A stretch of DNA of 64,000 nucleotides, from positions 1 through 64,000 of the forward strand of contig NZ_VTDQ01000003.1 of NCBI RefSeq assembly GCF_015627175.1, given 5' to 3'. Both the position numbers and the translations under genes were made by a program. Below, in pieces: positions 45,711 through 54,493 of this stretch (within the stretch, counting starts at the first letter, position 1; each line of letters begins with the position of its first letter). The DNA comes from Acinetobacter pollinis. Lineage in GTDB: Bacteria; Pseudomonadota; Gammaproteobacteria; Pseudomonadales; Moraxellaceae. Below the pieces are notes generated by a model that saw only the letters and a program-made list of their open reading frames with translations, ran no database searches and was not told the origin of the DNA.

Positions 45711-46577
45711 ATGTATTCATCTCAGAAAGGTTTTACGCTTATTGAACTTATGGTCGCCTTAGCTTTGGGCTTAATTATTATTGCCTCTGCGACCATGTTA
45801 CTTATTTCTGCCCAGCGGAGTTTAGCAGTCCAACAAAGCTCAGCAGAGATTCAAAATAATGCCAATTTTGCTTTTGACTATATTGTGAAAAATTTGCGCA
45901 TTGCAAATTATGGAAATGATGGCAGTGCAATTAACTTGCAAGCACCTCAGGCAGGTGTTGTATTAAATGATTACAATTTAAGTAGTGAAGCTAGTAGTAA
46001 TAATAATCCTAATAAACTATCGAGAAATGCTTCAGGGCCAAGTAATGTAAATATTCAGAGTGATCAATTAGTAATTCAATATTTACCTGTACCATCTCAA
46101 CAATCTCAAACAAGAGTATTTGATTGCCAAGGTAATGAAATTACAAATACCAATACGCCTGTAGTAGAACGTTATTTTATTAGAAGAGATGCTGGCATTT
46201 TTAATGGTGAGACCAATGATAATGCCTTGTCGCTTGCATGCGAAGCAGGAACTGCGCAAACGATAGGAACTCGCGATGGTCAAATTATTATGCCACGTGC
46301 AGATTATATGCGTGTTTTATTAATCGTTCGTCAATCGAATAATAATTTACAAGAAATGCCAATTAGCAGCTATACGCAGAACAGTGGTGATGTTGTGGGT
46401 GTAAAAGTGGCCGTATTAGCACGATCTACTCAAAGAGTGGGTACAACATCAGCATTACCAACAACATTTAATGTTGCCGATCAGTCTGTGTCTTTAAGCA
46501 ATACTGCGCCGCAAGGATTTTTAAGGGAAGTAATGACGCAAACTGTTGCTTTTAGAAATGCGATGGGGACAAATTAA
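45711..46577 (+). CDS. pilW: Type IV pilus minor pilin PilW
   Basis: A 288-residue minor pilin of the PilW family, required in other species for pilus initiation with PilV, PilX and PilY1. The leader MYSSQKG precedes FTLIELMVALALGLIIIASATML, and the N-helix continues with IQNNANFAFDYIVKNLRIANYG, characteristic of PilW. The ATG at 45711 has GGAGG at 45696-45700; it begins 2 bp after the pilV stop. One of the pilin-like transformation factors of A. baylyi (ComB) is encoded in the corresponding cluster. Confidence 0.9.
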   Translation: MYSSQKGFTLIELMVALALGLIIIASATMLLISAQRSLAVQQSSAEIQNNANFAFDYIVKNLRIANYGNDGSAINLQAPQAGVVLNDYNLSSEASSNNNPNKLSRNASGPSNVNIQSDQLVIQYLPVPSQQSQTRVFDCQGNEITNTNTPVVERYFIRRDAGIFNGETNDNALSLACEAGTAQTIGTRDGQIIMPRADYMRVLLIVRQSNNNLQEMPISSYTQNSGDVVGVKVAVLARSTQRVGTTSALPTTFNVADQSVSLSNTAPQGFLREVMTQTVAFRNAMGTN

Positions 46578-46578
46578 G

Positions 46579-47286
46579 ATGAATCGATCATTACAACGAG
46601 GTGCAACCCTCATTATTGTGCTGTGTATTGTATTATTGGTAACTATTATCGCTACGGTTGCTATTCGTCAAAGCTCTGTATCTTTAAATATTGCAACTGG
46701 TGCTCAAGCACAAAAATTAATGATGCAGAACTCAGATGCAGCCCTATTGCGTTTTGAGCAACTTCATAAACAAAATAGTAGTGCAGCTGTAAACTCTTTA
46801 TTTTCTACTATTAAAAAGAATATTGGTAAAGAAGTAGTATGGTGCTATTCCGATTTACAAAGAGATTTTTTTACATTAAATAATTCTAGTTTAATTTACT
46901 GGATAGCAGGGAATACACAAGCCACTACAATTGGCAATGATGGATTCTGTAGAAGTAACAGTTTTTCGACTGGACGTTCAACTGTTGTTACACAAGTTGC
47001 AGCAACGATTTCTTTGACTAATTCGTCAGTCATAACGAACAGTAGTTCAAATGATAATAGTGTACCGCCTGTAAAAATAATCGTTTATACCACATCGTTT
47101 ATACCAACACTTTCTACGGCAAATGCAGATGCTATTAATGCTTGTTTGTCTACTAGAGTGAGTGGTCGACCTACCTATGTTAATAAGACTGAGAGTAATC
47201 CTCAGACATATACTGTATCAGAATGTTTATCAGCATTAAATGTACCGAATTATACCGCAGTTGCGGAATACCAAAGTGAAAATTAA
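46579..47286 (+). CDS. pilX: Type IV pilus minor pilin PilX
   Basis: A 235-residue PilX/PilX_N-type pilin. The leader is MNRSLQRG and the mature N-helix is ATLIIVLCIVLLVTIIATVAIRQSS. It lacks Glu5, as GspK/PilX-type tip pilins usually do, which fits a position at the top of the tip complex. The start lies 1 bp after the pilW stop. A Thr/Ser-rich C-terminal half with several cysteines follows. Confidence 0.85.
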   Translation: MNRSLQRGATLIIVLCIVLLVTIIATVAIRQSSVSLNIATGAQAQKLMMQNSDAALLRFEQLHKQNSSAAVNSLFSTIKKNIGKEVVWCYSDLQRDFFTLNNSSLIYWIAGNTQATTIGNDGFCRSNSFSTGRSTVVTQVAATISLTNSSVITNSSSNDNSVPPVKIIVYTTSFIPTLSTANADAINACLSTRVSGRPTYVNKTESNPQTYTVSECLSALNVPNYTAVAEYQSEN

Positions 47287-47299
47287 GGGGGGAACTTTC

Positions 47300-50200
47300 A
47301 TGAAGTCATATAAGAAGGGGAGAACCTCCTTATCTTTTATTGTTGGTACAACATTTGCCACACTTATCGCATACTCCACAGTATATGCAAGTGATACTGA
47401 AATTTATCAGCCTGCGAAGAGTGCAAATACCACACTTATGTTCATGCTAGATGTTTCGGGAAGTATGAGTATTACTTATATGAACCGTTTTTTCAGTCGT
47501 AGTGATTCGTATACTGCTTGTGATATCCCTCGTCAGTACATGAATACGTTTACAGTAGGCCAAGAAACCTCCACGACAAACCCATCTTATACACGTTATT
47601 ATTGTGGTATACAGCAGCAAGTTCAGACAGGTACGGAAACATACCAGACAGGTACGGAAACATACCAGACAGGTACGGAAACATACCAGACAGGTACAGA
47701 AACATATCAGACAGGTACAGAAACGTATCAAACGGGTACGGAAACGTATGATACTGGTCAAAGACAAAAAATATACTATTATCGAGGGAATACAAGTTTT
47801 TTTGGTATTCCTTTAAGTTTTTATACTTGTAATGCAAACACTACCGTGGCTTCAGTAAGTAATTGTAATAATTACGTTGGGCCAATTAGTAGTTTACTTT
47901 CTTTTATTAGTCAATTTTTATTTGGTGGTGGTCAGTCTGAAGTAATAGGAAGTAATACCTATTACTATAGAATGGATCCTGTATATGCGACACGTCCAAC
48001 GTATGCGACACGTCCAACGTATGCAACACGTCCAACGTATGGTACCCGTCCAACGTATGGTACCCGTCCAACATATGGTACACGTCCAACGTATGCTATA
48101 CAGACTGTAAAATATTATGATCGTATTACACGTTTGAAAGATGCAATGTTTGATCTATTGGATGGTACAAATGGCGTTCAAAGATTATCGGATGATCTAA
48201 TATTAGGTATTTCTGCTTTTTCATATAATTTGAATAGTTATAATAATACAACAGGTTATATTGTCTCTCCTGCAAAGCCTTTAAATACCGAACAGCGCAA
48301 TGCAATTAAGCAAAAAGTTGCAGCTTTTGTTGGTGCAGGCGGTACACCTACAGCAAATGCATATGCGGATACAGCCTCTTATTTATTTGGTACAACTACC
48401 CTTGGTAGAACTTCTAATGGTATTCAAAATGTATTAGATAATACGGAAATTGTTCGAGGAAGACGTTCTTATATACAACCTGCAAGTATAGCGAATCAAA
48501 ATTCATCTTCTCAAGCATGTAGTGCCCAAGGCGTTTATGTGCTTACAGATGGTTATCCTAATGTGTCAAGTGTTCCAGTTGCTCGATCGTTAATGCAAGG
48601 TGCACTCAATAATGGTTCCTTTAATTGTACTGGTCTAAACTTTGGTCAAAATTCAAGTGCAGATTCCGGCTGGCAATGTATCGCTGATTTCTCTCAAGTT
48701 CTTGCCAGTGGCAACGGTACCCCAAGTGGATTAAAAGTAAAAACGGCAACAGTAGGCTTTGGTGGCGAATTTCAGCAAATGACTGATGCCAACAAACAAT
48801 ACGATCCAAATTTAAGTGATAGTCAAAATGCACAAATTATTGATGGTGTAAGCAGCTTAAATGATGATATAAAAAATACCATGAAATGGGGCGTATATGG
48901 TAAAGGGGGGTGGTATACGGCAACATCATCTTCAGATATTGTAAATAGTGTCAATAACTTTATTGGAAATATAAAAACAGAAATTCCAAATGTAACGACG
49001 GGTTCTGCAACTATTCCTGTTGATCAACTTGTTCCGTCTATTATCCGTCCAATCGCTTATTTATCACAATTTCAGCCGACACCAGATCAAACTTATAAGT
49101 TATGGCAAGGTAATGTTAAAAAATATAATGTCATTAATAATATACTTGTCGACTCTAATGGAAATAGAGCATTTAATACGAACGGTGAGCTTGTTCAGTC
49201 TAGTAAAGATTTGTGGGCAAAAGATGACGGTACAGTAGGTGGTGTTAAATCAAGTTTGTTACTCGGAATAAATAGTGCTAATACAGCCAATAGAAAGTTA
49301 TTAATGAACCGAGCAACTAATGGAGATTCCACACCAACGAGCTTAACTCAGATTCAACCGACAAATCAGTATTTATCTTCTACAAATGATAAAGATAGAG
49401 GTTATATCATTTCTTTACTTGGCTTTAGTGTTGATCCAAATAATCCGCCAAATAGTGTAAATGCATTAAAGCAAATGCCAGAGCTAAGACAAGTCGGTGC
49501 TGTGATGCATTCTTCACCATTGCTTGTCACGAATGGCGGAACGATTGGACTTTCATCAAGTGGTAATGTAGTTACTTCTAATCGTCAAGATTATGTTTTA
49601 TTTGGTACAACCCAAGGGTTATTACATGTTGTTGATGAGTCGACAGGTATAGAGAAATTTGCATTCTTACCTAATGAAATGGTGAATTATCAGAAAAAAG
49701 GATTCTTAGGATATCAGCTGACAGCTGAAGCAAGTGAAGATAAAATACGTGATCTTTACTACGGTGTAGATGCGCCGTGGAGTGTATATAGCGAGTATGT
49801 TCCTACAGCAAGTGATGCCAATACGGTGACTGTAGGACAGGGTGCAAATAATGCACAAGGCTTACAAATGGCATATGGTGGCTTACGTATGGGTGGGCGT
49901 AGCTATTATGCTTTAAATCTACAAAATATGGATAATCCATCATTAGCATTTCGTATCGACCCTAATTCTAATAGAATATATTCTAAAGATAGTACGGTTA
50001 ATAATACCTCGTATGATCAGCTTAAATTTATGGCACAAAGTTGGTCTAAACCAACGGTTGGTTATGTAAATTGGAATGGTACAAAAACCTTAGTTATGTT
50101 CGTTGGTGGTGGTTACGATGCCGGTGGGGCTAATGGTGATGGTTTATTTAATGATGATGGTTCGCGTAAAAGCTATAGCGGTTACGAGAATCGTGACTAT

Positions 50201-51187
50201 CAGCAAACTAACGGTCAGGGCGCAGGGGTATATATGTTCGATGCCTTAACAGGAAAACTGTTATGGTGGACAAGTGCCAATAAAGTAAGTAATAACAATG
50301 GCGTTCAGTATACTGAAAGTTCAGATATGAAATACAGTATTCCAAGTGAGATAAAAGCCGTTGACACCACAGGTAATGGTCTTATTAACCACTTGTATTT
50401 TGGTGATTTAGGCGGACAAGTATGGCGTATTGATTTAAATAATTCTGAATCGCCATCTAACTTTGCGAGAACACCGGTTAAAATTTTAAACTTAAATAAT
50501 AGTCAATATAGCCCAAGATTCTATGAAAAACCTGCATATACCTCTTATGCAAGCGGAACGAGTCGTTTTGGTGTGGTTTCAATTGGTAGTGGTAATCGTA
50601 GTCGTCCACTAGCTCAAGAACAAGCGAGCACAAATGGATATCAAAATGATGCAATCTATAATGTTTTTGATAGAGATGTATTAAGATCTGATATTTATAC
50701 TACACAGACATATAACACATCTAATACTGTTAAAAGTGACCTAGCTAATGCAAACACTGGAACAGTTCTTAATAATGCAAAAGGATGGTTCTATGAGTTT
50801 GGTAGTTCTAATGCATTAAAACAAGTTGAAAAGGTAATGAGCTATCCAATTGTTATTCAGGGAAGCTTATATGTGACTACTTTCGACTCTAGTCGTGATG
50901 GCATACAAGGGCAATGCGGTGCAGGTGTTAAAGGTGGAAGTTCTGTGTATAAATTCAATCTGCCATATAATGTTGCTGCAAGTGGAAGTAGTCCGACTGG
51001 TTATTCACAAAAAATAGATATAGGTACAGGAATTGTTGCGCCTGCAATCGGACCAAATGTGGGTACAAATGGTGATCCGATAGCAAATGGTAAAACTTTA
51101 ATTACCAATACACAGCCTGTGCCTGTACCTTATGCAAGTACTAAAGGGCTTAAAAAGCTAAGTTGGTATGAGCTGAATAATAACTAG
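47300..51187 (+). CDS. pilY1: Type IV pilus tip adhesin PilY1 (ComC-like)
   Basis: PilY1 caps the pilus, mediates adhesion and supports pilus biogenesis and DNA uptake; A. baylyi ComC is its homologue. The 1295-residue protein has a signal peptide (residues 1 to about 30) and a von Willebrand-like N-terminal region with the MIDAS start DVSGS at 51-55. The C-terminal half is the PilY1 beta-propeller (HSSPLLV, YVLFGTTQGLLHVVDE, FVGGGYDAG). It has the calcium-type loop DTTGNGLIN at 1022-1030 followed by HLYFGDLGGQVWRIDL. Unusual features are two tandem-repeat blocks: six copies of QTGTETY (109-150) and six of (A/G)TRPTY (230-265). The ATG at 47300 has AGGGGGGA upstream. Confidence 0.94.
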   Translation: MKSYKKGRTSLSFIVGTTFATLIAYSTVYASDTEIYQPAKSANTTLMFMLDVSGSMSITYMNRFFSRSDSYTACDIPRQYMNTFTVGQETSTTNPSYTRYYCGIQQQVQTGTETYQTGTETYQTGTETYQTGTETYQTGTETYQTGTETYDTGQRQKIYYYRGNTSFFGIPLSFYTCNANTTVASVSNCNNYVGPISSLLSFISQFLFGGGQSEVIGSNTYYYRMDPVYATRPTYATRPTYATRPTYGTRPTYGTRPTYGTRPTYAIQTVKYYDRITRLKDAMFDLLDGTNGVQRLSDDLILGISAFSYNLNSYNNTTGYIVSPAKPLNTEQRNAIKQKVAAFVGAGGTPTANAYADTASYLFGTTTLGRTSNGIQNVLDNTEIVRGRRSYIQPASIANQNSSSQACSAQGVYVLTDGYPNVSSVPVARSLMQGALNNGSFNCTGLNFGQNSSADSGWQCIADFSQVLASGNGTPSGLKVKTATVGFGGEFQQMTDANKQYDPNLSDSQNAQIIDGVSSLNDDIKNTMKWGVYGKGGWYTATSSSDIVNSVNNFIGNIKTEIPNVTTGSATIPVDQLVPSIIRPIAYLSQFQPTPDQTYKLWQGNVKKYNVINNILVDSNGNRAFNTNGELVQSSKDLWAKDDGTVGGVKSSLLLGINSANTANRKLLMNRATNGDSTPTSLTQIQPTNQYLSSTNDKDRGYIISLLGFSVDPNNPPNSVNALKQMPELRQVGAVMHSSPLLVTNGGTIGLSSSGNVVTSNRQDYVLFGTTQGLLHVVDESTGIEKFAFLPNEMVNYQKKGFLGYQLTAEASEDKIRDLYYGVDAPWSVYSEYVPTASDANTVTVGQGANNAQGLQMAYGGLRMGGRSYYALNLQNMDNPSLAFRIDPNSNRIYSKDSTVNNTSYDQLKFMAQSWSKPTVGYVNWNGTKTLVMFVGGGYDAGGANGDGLFNDDGSRKSYSGYENRDYQQTNGQGAGVYMFDALTGKLLWWTSANKVSNNNGVQYTESSDMKYSIPSEIKAVDTTGNGLINHLYFGDLGGQVWRIDLNNSESPSNFARTPVKILNLNNSQYSPRFYEKPAYTSYASGTSRFGVVSIGSGNRSRPLAQEQASTNGYQNDAIYNVFDRDVLRSDIYTTQTYNTSNTVKSDLANANTGTVLNNAKGWFYEFGSSNALKQVEKVMSYPIVIQGSLYVTTFDSSRDGIQGQCGAGVKGGSSVYKFNLPYNVAASGSSPTGYSQKIDIGTGIVAPAIGPNVGTNGDPIANGKTLITNTQPVPVPYASTKGLKKLSWYELNNN
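47624..47749 (+). repeat. Six tandem 21-bp coding repeats in pilY1 (acidic arm)
   Basis: Six in-frame copies of a 21-bp unit encode QTGTETY. The first three copies are identical; the last three differ at third codon positions only. A partial seventh copy (DTG) follows. Each unit carries one Glu and no basic residue. Confidence 0.97.
47987..48094 (+). repeat. Six tandem 18-bp coding repeats in pilY1 (basic arm)
   Basis: Six in-frame copies of an 18-bp unit encode ATRPTY (three copies) then GTRPTY (three copies). Each unit carries one Arg and no acidic residue. The block begins 79 residues after the acidic block ends. Confidence 0.97.
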
Positions 51188-51202
51188 GAGAGGCTATAAA
51201 TC

Positions 51203-51661
51203 ATGAAACAAAATGGCTTTACTCTTCTAGAGCTGATGGTAGTTGTAGTAATTGTTGCAATTTTTGCAGCAATTGCTATTCCAAGCTATCAGAGTTATAT
51301 GAGGCGTAATAACGAAGGTCAAGCAATTCAAGAAATGCAGAGAATCTCCGTACTTCTAGAGCGTCACAAGGCACGTAATTTCACTTATAAACTTTTTTCT
51401 CTAGATGGAACCAATCAAAGTACAAATACAGTAACTCTACAAAATGGTTATACCGTACAAGTCGTTGATGGAAGTAGTACCTCAAATGCTGTGCCTTTGA
51501 ATAATGACAACAGCCCAGGTCAAACTTGGGCAATACGTGCACAAACTACAGATCCTCAAAACTTTACTTTGCTTTTAACAAGCCAAGGATTACGTTGTAA
51601 AAACCAAGCAGCATCTAATGTCACATTTAATACATGTGGTACCGGCACTCAGGGGTGGTAA
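51203..51661 (+). CDS. Type IV pilin-like protein (PilE family, ComE/ComF-like)
   Basis: A 152-residue pilin with a 5-residue leader (MKQNG) and the mature N-helix FTLLELMVVVVIVAIFAAIAIPSYQSYMRR, with Glu5. The C-terminal domain has two cysteines (LRCKNQ and NTCGTG) that can form the D-region disulfide. It lies 15 bp after pilY1, with AGGAGAGG as ribosome-binding site. In A. baylyi the equivalent pilin-like genes next to comC are comE and comF, needed for transformation; which of the two this matches is not decided. Confidence 0.88.
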   Translation: MKQNGFTLLELMVVVVIVAIFAAIAIPSYQSYMRRNNEGQAIQEMQRISVLLERHKARNFTYKLFSLDGTNQSTNTVTLQNGYTVQVVDGSSTSNAVPLNNDNSPGQTWAIRAQTTDPQNFTLLLTSQGLRCKNQAASNVTFNTCGTGTQGW

Positions 51662-52089
51662 TGAAAAGTTCTCAAGGTTTTACTTTCATGGAAATGATGA
51701 TAGTGGTCGCTATTATTGCGATATTAGCGGCTATTGCATATCCACTATATACACAACATATTGTGAAAACTAACCGTGTTGATGTGCAAAGTGAACTCAT
51801 GCGACTTTCAACCAGATTGCAAGAATATCGTGTAATTAACCATACTTACCGTAATGCGACTTTAGCGAATATCGGTGGTACTTCGAATTATCCTGCTCAA
51901 GGCACAGCCAACTATGCAATTACACTTGCGCTAAATACAGATAATCGTGGATATACATTAACCGCAACACCAGTTGCTGGTAGACAAAATGGCGATGGTG
52001 TTGTTTGTCTGAACCAAGATGGTCAAAGATTTTGGTCAAGAGGACAAAATATATGCACTTTAAGTGCAACATCGACATGGAATGATTGA
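51661..52089 (+). CDS. Type IV pilin-like protein (PilE family, second copy)
   Basis: A 142-residue pilin with leader MKSSQG and mature N-helix FTFMEMMIVVAIIAILAAIAYPLYTQHI, with Glu5. A PilE-type globular domain follows, including NYAITLALNTDNRGYTLTATP and a C-terminal disulfide pair (VVCLNQ and NICTLS). Its ATG shares one base with the stop of the preceding pilin (TAATG), indicating coupled translation. It is the last gene of the minor pilin operon. Confidence 0.9.
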   Translation: MKSSQGFTFMEMMIVVAIIAILAAIAYPLYTQHIVKTNRVDVQSELMRLSTRLQEYRVINHTYRNATLANIGGTSNYPAQGTANYAITLALNTDNRGYTLTATPVAGRQNGDGVVCLNQDGQRFWSRGQNICTLSATSTWND

Positions 52090-52122
52090 GAAATAAATTC
52101 AAATTTGTGAATAACTCAAAAA

Positions 52123-52150
52123 TTGACCTTTCCCTTCGGGCGAATATATC
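52123..52150 (+). promoter_or_regulatory. Possible sigma-70 promoter of the rpsP operon
   Basis: TTGACC (52123-52128) and TATATC (52145-52150) are spaced by 16 bp and lie about 70 bp before rpsP. They overlap a terminator hairpin, so the call is tentative. Confidence 0.35.
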
Positions 52151-52169
52151 GTAAAATGTTCGCCTTTTT
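52139..52169 (+). terminator. Terminator of the minor pilin operon
   Basis: GGCGAATA (52139-52146) pairs with TGTTCGCC (52157-52164, one G-U), followed by five T. It stands between the last pilin and rpsP. Confidence 0.65.
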
Positions 52170-52217
52170 AGGTTCAGCCGAATCTAAAGAGTTTTCTTAA
52201 CATGTGAGAGTATTAAC

Positions 52218-52475
52218 ATGGTCGTAATTCGTCTAGCACGCGGTGGTGCTAAAAAACGTCCGTTCTATCAAGTTGTTATTGCAGATAGCCGCAATGCACG
52301 TGACGGTCGTTTCATCGAACGTATTGGTTTCTTCAACCCAACTGCTCAAGGTCAAGCGGAAAAACTTCGCCTAGACGTTGATCGCTATGCACACTGGGTT
52401 GCTCAAGGCGCTCAGCCATCTGAACGTGTTGCTGCATTAGCTACTCAAGCTAAAAAAGCTGCAACTGCTGCATAA
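52218..52475 (+). CDS. rpsP: 30S ribosomal protein S16
   Basis: An 85-residue S16 with the conserved start [17 protein letters not shown] and [14 protein letters not shown]. First gene of the conserved rpsP-rimM-trmD-rplS operon. A ribosome-binding site (GTGAGAG) precedes it. Confidence 0.98.
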   Translation: MVVIRLARGGAKKRPFYQVVIADSRNARDGRFIERIGFFNPTAQGQAEKLRLDVDRYAHWVAQGAQPSERVAALATQAKKAATAA

Positions 52476-52494
52476 TCTGTAGTAGGTATAGCCC

Positions 52495-53043
52495 ATGAAA
52501 CCAACTCAGAATGTACCCGAAGATCGTATTCAGATTGGACAGTTACGTTCAGCATATGGACTTAATGGGTGGCTATGGGTGTATTCAAATACAGAACCCA
52601 TGAGCAACATATTTGACTATCTTCCTTGGTTTATAAAAACCAAAACGGGATGGCAAACAGCAAGTGTAAAACGTTGGAAGCCACACGGTAAAGGCCTAGT
52701 TGTTGCGCTAAAGGATGTGAGTGATCGCACATTAGCGGAAAGCTTGGTAGGTGCCGATATCTGGATCTCAAAGTCGCAACTTCCGAAAGCAGGTGTAGAT
52801 GAATATTACTGGTCTGACCTTAAGGGTCTAACTGTAATGAGTCTGAATGAAGAAGAGCAAGATGTAAATCTTGGTCAAATTTATGAACTGTTTGAAACAG
52901 GGGCAAATGATGTAATGGTGGTTCGCGCCACACCTGACAGCATTGACTCTGAAGAGCGAATGATTCCGTGGCATAAAGATGTTGTACAAGACGTTGATCT
53001 TGAAGCTGGTCGCATTTATGTCAACTGGGGCATAGATTATTAA
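52495..53043 (+). CDS. rimM: Ribosome maturation factor RimM
   Basis: RimM assists late 30S assembly around the 16S rRNA head and binds S19. The 182-residue protein has the N-terminal RimM barrel (IQIGQLRSAYGLNGWLWVYS) and the C-terminal PRC barrel (EYYWSDLKGLTV through ERMIPWHKDVVQDVDL). Second gene of the rpsP operon. Confidence 0.96.
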   Translation: MKPTQNVPEDRIQIGQLRSAYGLNGWLWVYSNTEPMSNIFDYLPWFIKTKTGWQTASVKRWKPHGKGLVVALKDVSDRTLAESLVGADIWISKSQLPKAGVDEYYWSDLKGLTVMSLNEEEQDVNLGQIYELFETGANDVMVVRATPDSIDSEERMIPWHKDVVQDVDLEAGRIYVNWGIDY

Positions 53044-53089
53044 TCCACTTTGTGGGATAAGACACAGCAGGAAATAGAGGAGAGTCTGT

Positions 53090-53830
53090 GTGTTTTTTGC
53101 AGTCATTACGCTTTTTCCTGAGATGTTTGAAGCGATTACAGCCTACGGCATTAGCGGGCGTGCAGTAAAAAACGATATTGTGCAAGTCCATTGCATTAAT
53201 CCTCGTGATTTTGCTGAGGGCAACTATAAAAGAGTGGATGAACGTCCATTTGGTGGTGGTCCTGGTATGGTGATGATGGCAGCGCCGTTGGCAAAAGCAA
53301 TTCATCATGCAAAACAACTTGCTTCGCAAGCAGGATGTACACGTGTTCCTGTGGTTTATATGTCGCCACAAGGAAAAACACTTCATGAAGACAAGGTACA
53401 CAGCCTCATAAGTTATGACGGTATGATTGTACTGTGTGGTCGTTATGAAGGCATTGATGAGCGTCTTATTCAGCAATATGTCGATCAGGAATGGTCTATT
53501 GGTGATTATGTTCTCTCTGGTGGTGAACTCCCTGCGATGGTGTTGTTAGATACATTAATTCGAAGATTACCGAATACAATGTCTGACGAACAATCTGCGG
53601 TGCAGGACTCTTTTGTGGATGGTCTCTTAGATTGCCCACAATATACAAAGCCCGATCACTTTGAGGGATTGTCTGTACCTGATGTATTAAAATCAGGGCA
53701 TCATGGCAATATTGAAAAGTGGCGCTTTTTGCAAAGATATCAACGCACACTGGATCGTCGCCCTGAGTTGGTCGAAAAAGTTGAGTTGAGTCCACAACAA
53801 AAGAAGTGGCTAAAAGATTTAAAAGCTTAA
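53090..53830 (+). CDS. trmD: tRNA (guanine-37-N1)-methyltransferase
   Basis: TrmD methylates G37 next to the anticodon and prevents +1 frameshifts. The 246-residue SPOUT enzyme has the knot motifs [25 protein letters not shown] and [14 protein letters not shown], plus the catalytic Asp region [16 protein letters not shown]. The start is GTG with a GAGGAGAG ribosome-binding site at 53077-53084. Third gene of the operon. Confidence 0.97.
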   Translation: MFFAVITLFPEMFEAITAYGISGRAVKNDIVQVHCINPRDFAEGNYKRVDERPFGGGPGMVMMAAPLAKAIHHAKQLASQAGCTRVPVVYMSPQGKTLHEDKVHSLISYDGMIVLCGRYEGIDERLIQQYVDQEWSIGDYVLSGGELPAMVLLDTLIRRLPNTMSDEQSAVQDSFVDGLLDCPQYTKPDHFEGLSVPDVLKSGHHGNIEKWRFLQRYQRTLDRRPELVEKVELSPQQKKWLKDLKA

Positions 53831-53860
53831 GTTATTTAAGCGATTTGAAATAGGCTCTTT

Positions 53861-53950
53861 ATTGTTAAATAACAATAGAGGGGAAGATAACCGGGTTGAT
53901 ATGCGTGAAAGCCTCTATCCCCAGCGGTCGTAAGATTAGGTCTTAACCGC
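53861..53950 (+). promoter_or_regulatory. Structured leader upstream of rplS (candidate L19 regulatory element)
   Basis: Three paired elements lie in the 139 bp between trmD and rplS. A hairpin ATTGTT-AAAT-AACAAT occupies 53861-53876. A 7-bp helix pairs ATAGAGG (53875-53881) with CCTCTAT (53912-53918). A two-part hairpin pairs GCGGT and TAAGA (53924-53935) with TCTTA and ACCGC (53941-53950), ending 4 nt before the rplS ribosome-binding site. The first two share two bases and may be alternatives. Function is inferred. Confidence 0.5.
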
Positions 53951-53969
53951 ATTATTGGAGATTCCCACA

Positions 53970-54338
53970 ATGAGTGGTAAACATCCTTTAGTTCAAGCTG
54001 TTGAAAACGCACAGTTAAAATCAGATATTCCTGCTTTTGCACCAGGTGATACTGTTGTAGTTCAAGTAAAAGTAAAAGAAGGTGAGCGTGAACGTCTTCA
54101 GGCATTTGAAGGTGTTGTAATCGCGAAGAAAAACCGTGGTTTGAACTCTGCATTCACTGTACGCAAAATCTCAAGCGGTGTTGGTGTTGAACGTGTATTC
54201 CAAACACATTCACCAATCGTTGCTAAAATCGAAGTTAAACGTCGTGGTGATGTACGTCGTGCTAAGCTTTATTACCTACGTGAACTTTCTGGTAAAGCTG
54301 CACGTATTCGTGAGAAGCTACCTGCTCGTAAAGCGTAA
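53970..54338 (+). CDS. rplS: 50S ribosomal protein L19
   Basis: A 122-residue L19 at the 30S-50S interface. It contains [32 protein letters not shown] and [23 protein letters not shown]. The ATG at 53970 has TTGGAG at 53955-53960. Last gene of the rpsP operon, set off from trmD by a structured 139-bp leader. Confidence 0.97.
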   Translation: MSGKHPLVQAVENAQLKSDIPAFAPGDTVVVQVKVKEGERERLQAFEGVVIAKKNRGLNSAFTVRKISSGVGVERVFQTHSPIVAKIEVKRRGDVRRAKLYYLRELSGKAARIREKLPARKA

Positions 54339-54357
54339 TCTTTACTTGAGCTTAAAA

Positions 54358-54383
54358 AATGCGCCAATATGGCGCATTTTTTT
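54358..54383 (+). terminator. Terminator of the rpsP-rimM-trmD-rplS operon
   Basis: A 9-bp perfect stem, AATGCGCCA (54358-54366) with TGGCGCATT (54370-54378), is followed by a run of seven T. Confidence 0.93.
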
Positions 54384-54493
54384 ATAATAAAATAATGATT
54401 ATAAAAATAGAAAATTATAAAAATAGATAATTGTGCTGATGATCTAAAAGAGGTTTGTTAAGATAGCCTGTCTTTTCGTTGTTGTATCAAAAT

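Noticed and set aside
47447..48089. Long open frames on the minus strand opposite the pilY1 repeats
   Set aside because: They exist because the repeats have no stops in several frames. The products are repetitive Cys/Leu- or Tyr/His-rich strings without ribosome-binding sites.
47624..48094. Tandem repeats resembling a CRISPR array or satellite
   Set aside because: Units are 21 and 18 bp with no spacers, are in frame in pilY1 and differ mainly at third codon positions. They are protein repeats.
44699..52089. Type II secretion pseudopilin cluster
   Set aside because: The presence of PilV, PilW, PilX and PilY1 types in this order is specific to type IV pili. No gsp genes are present.
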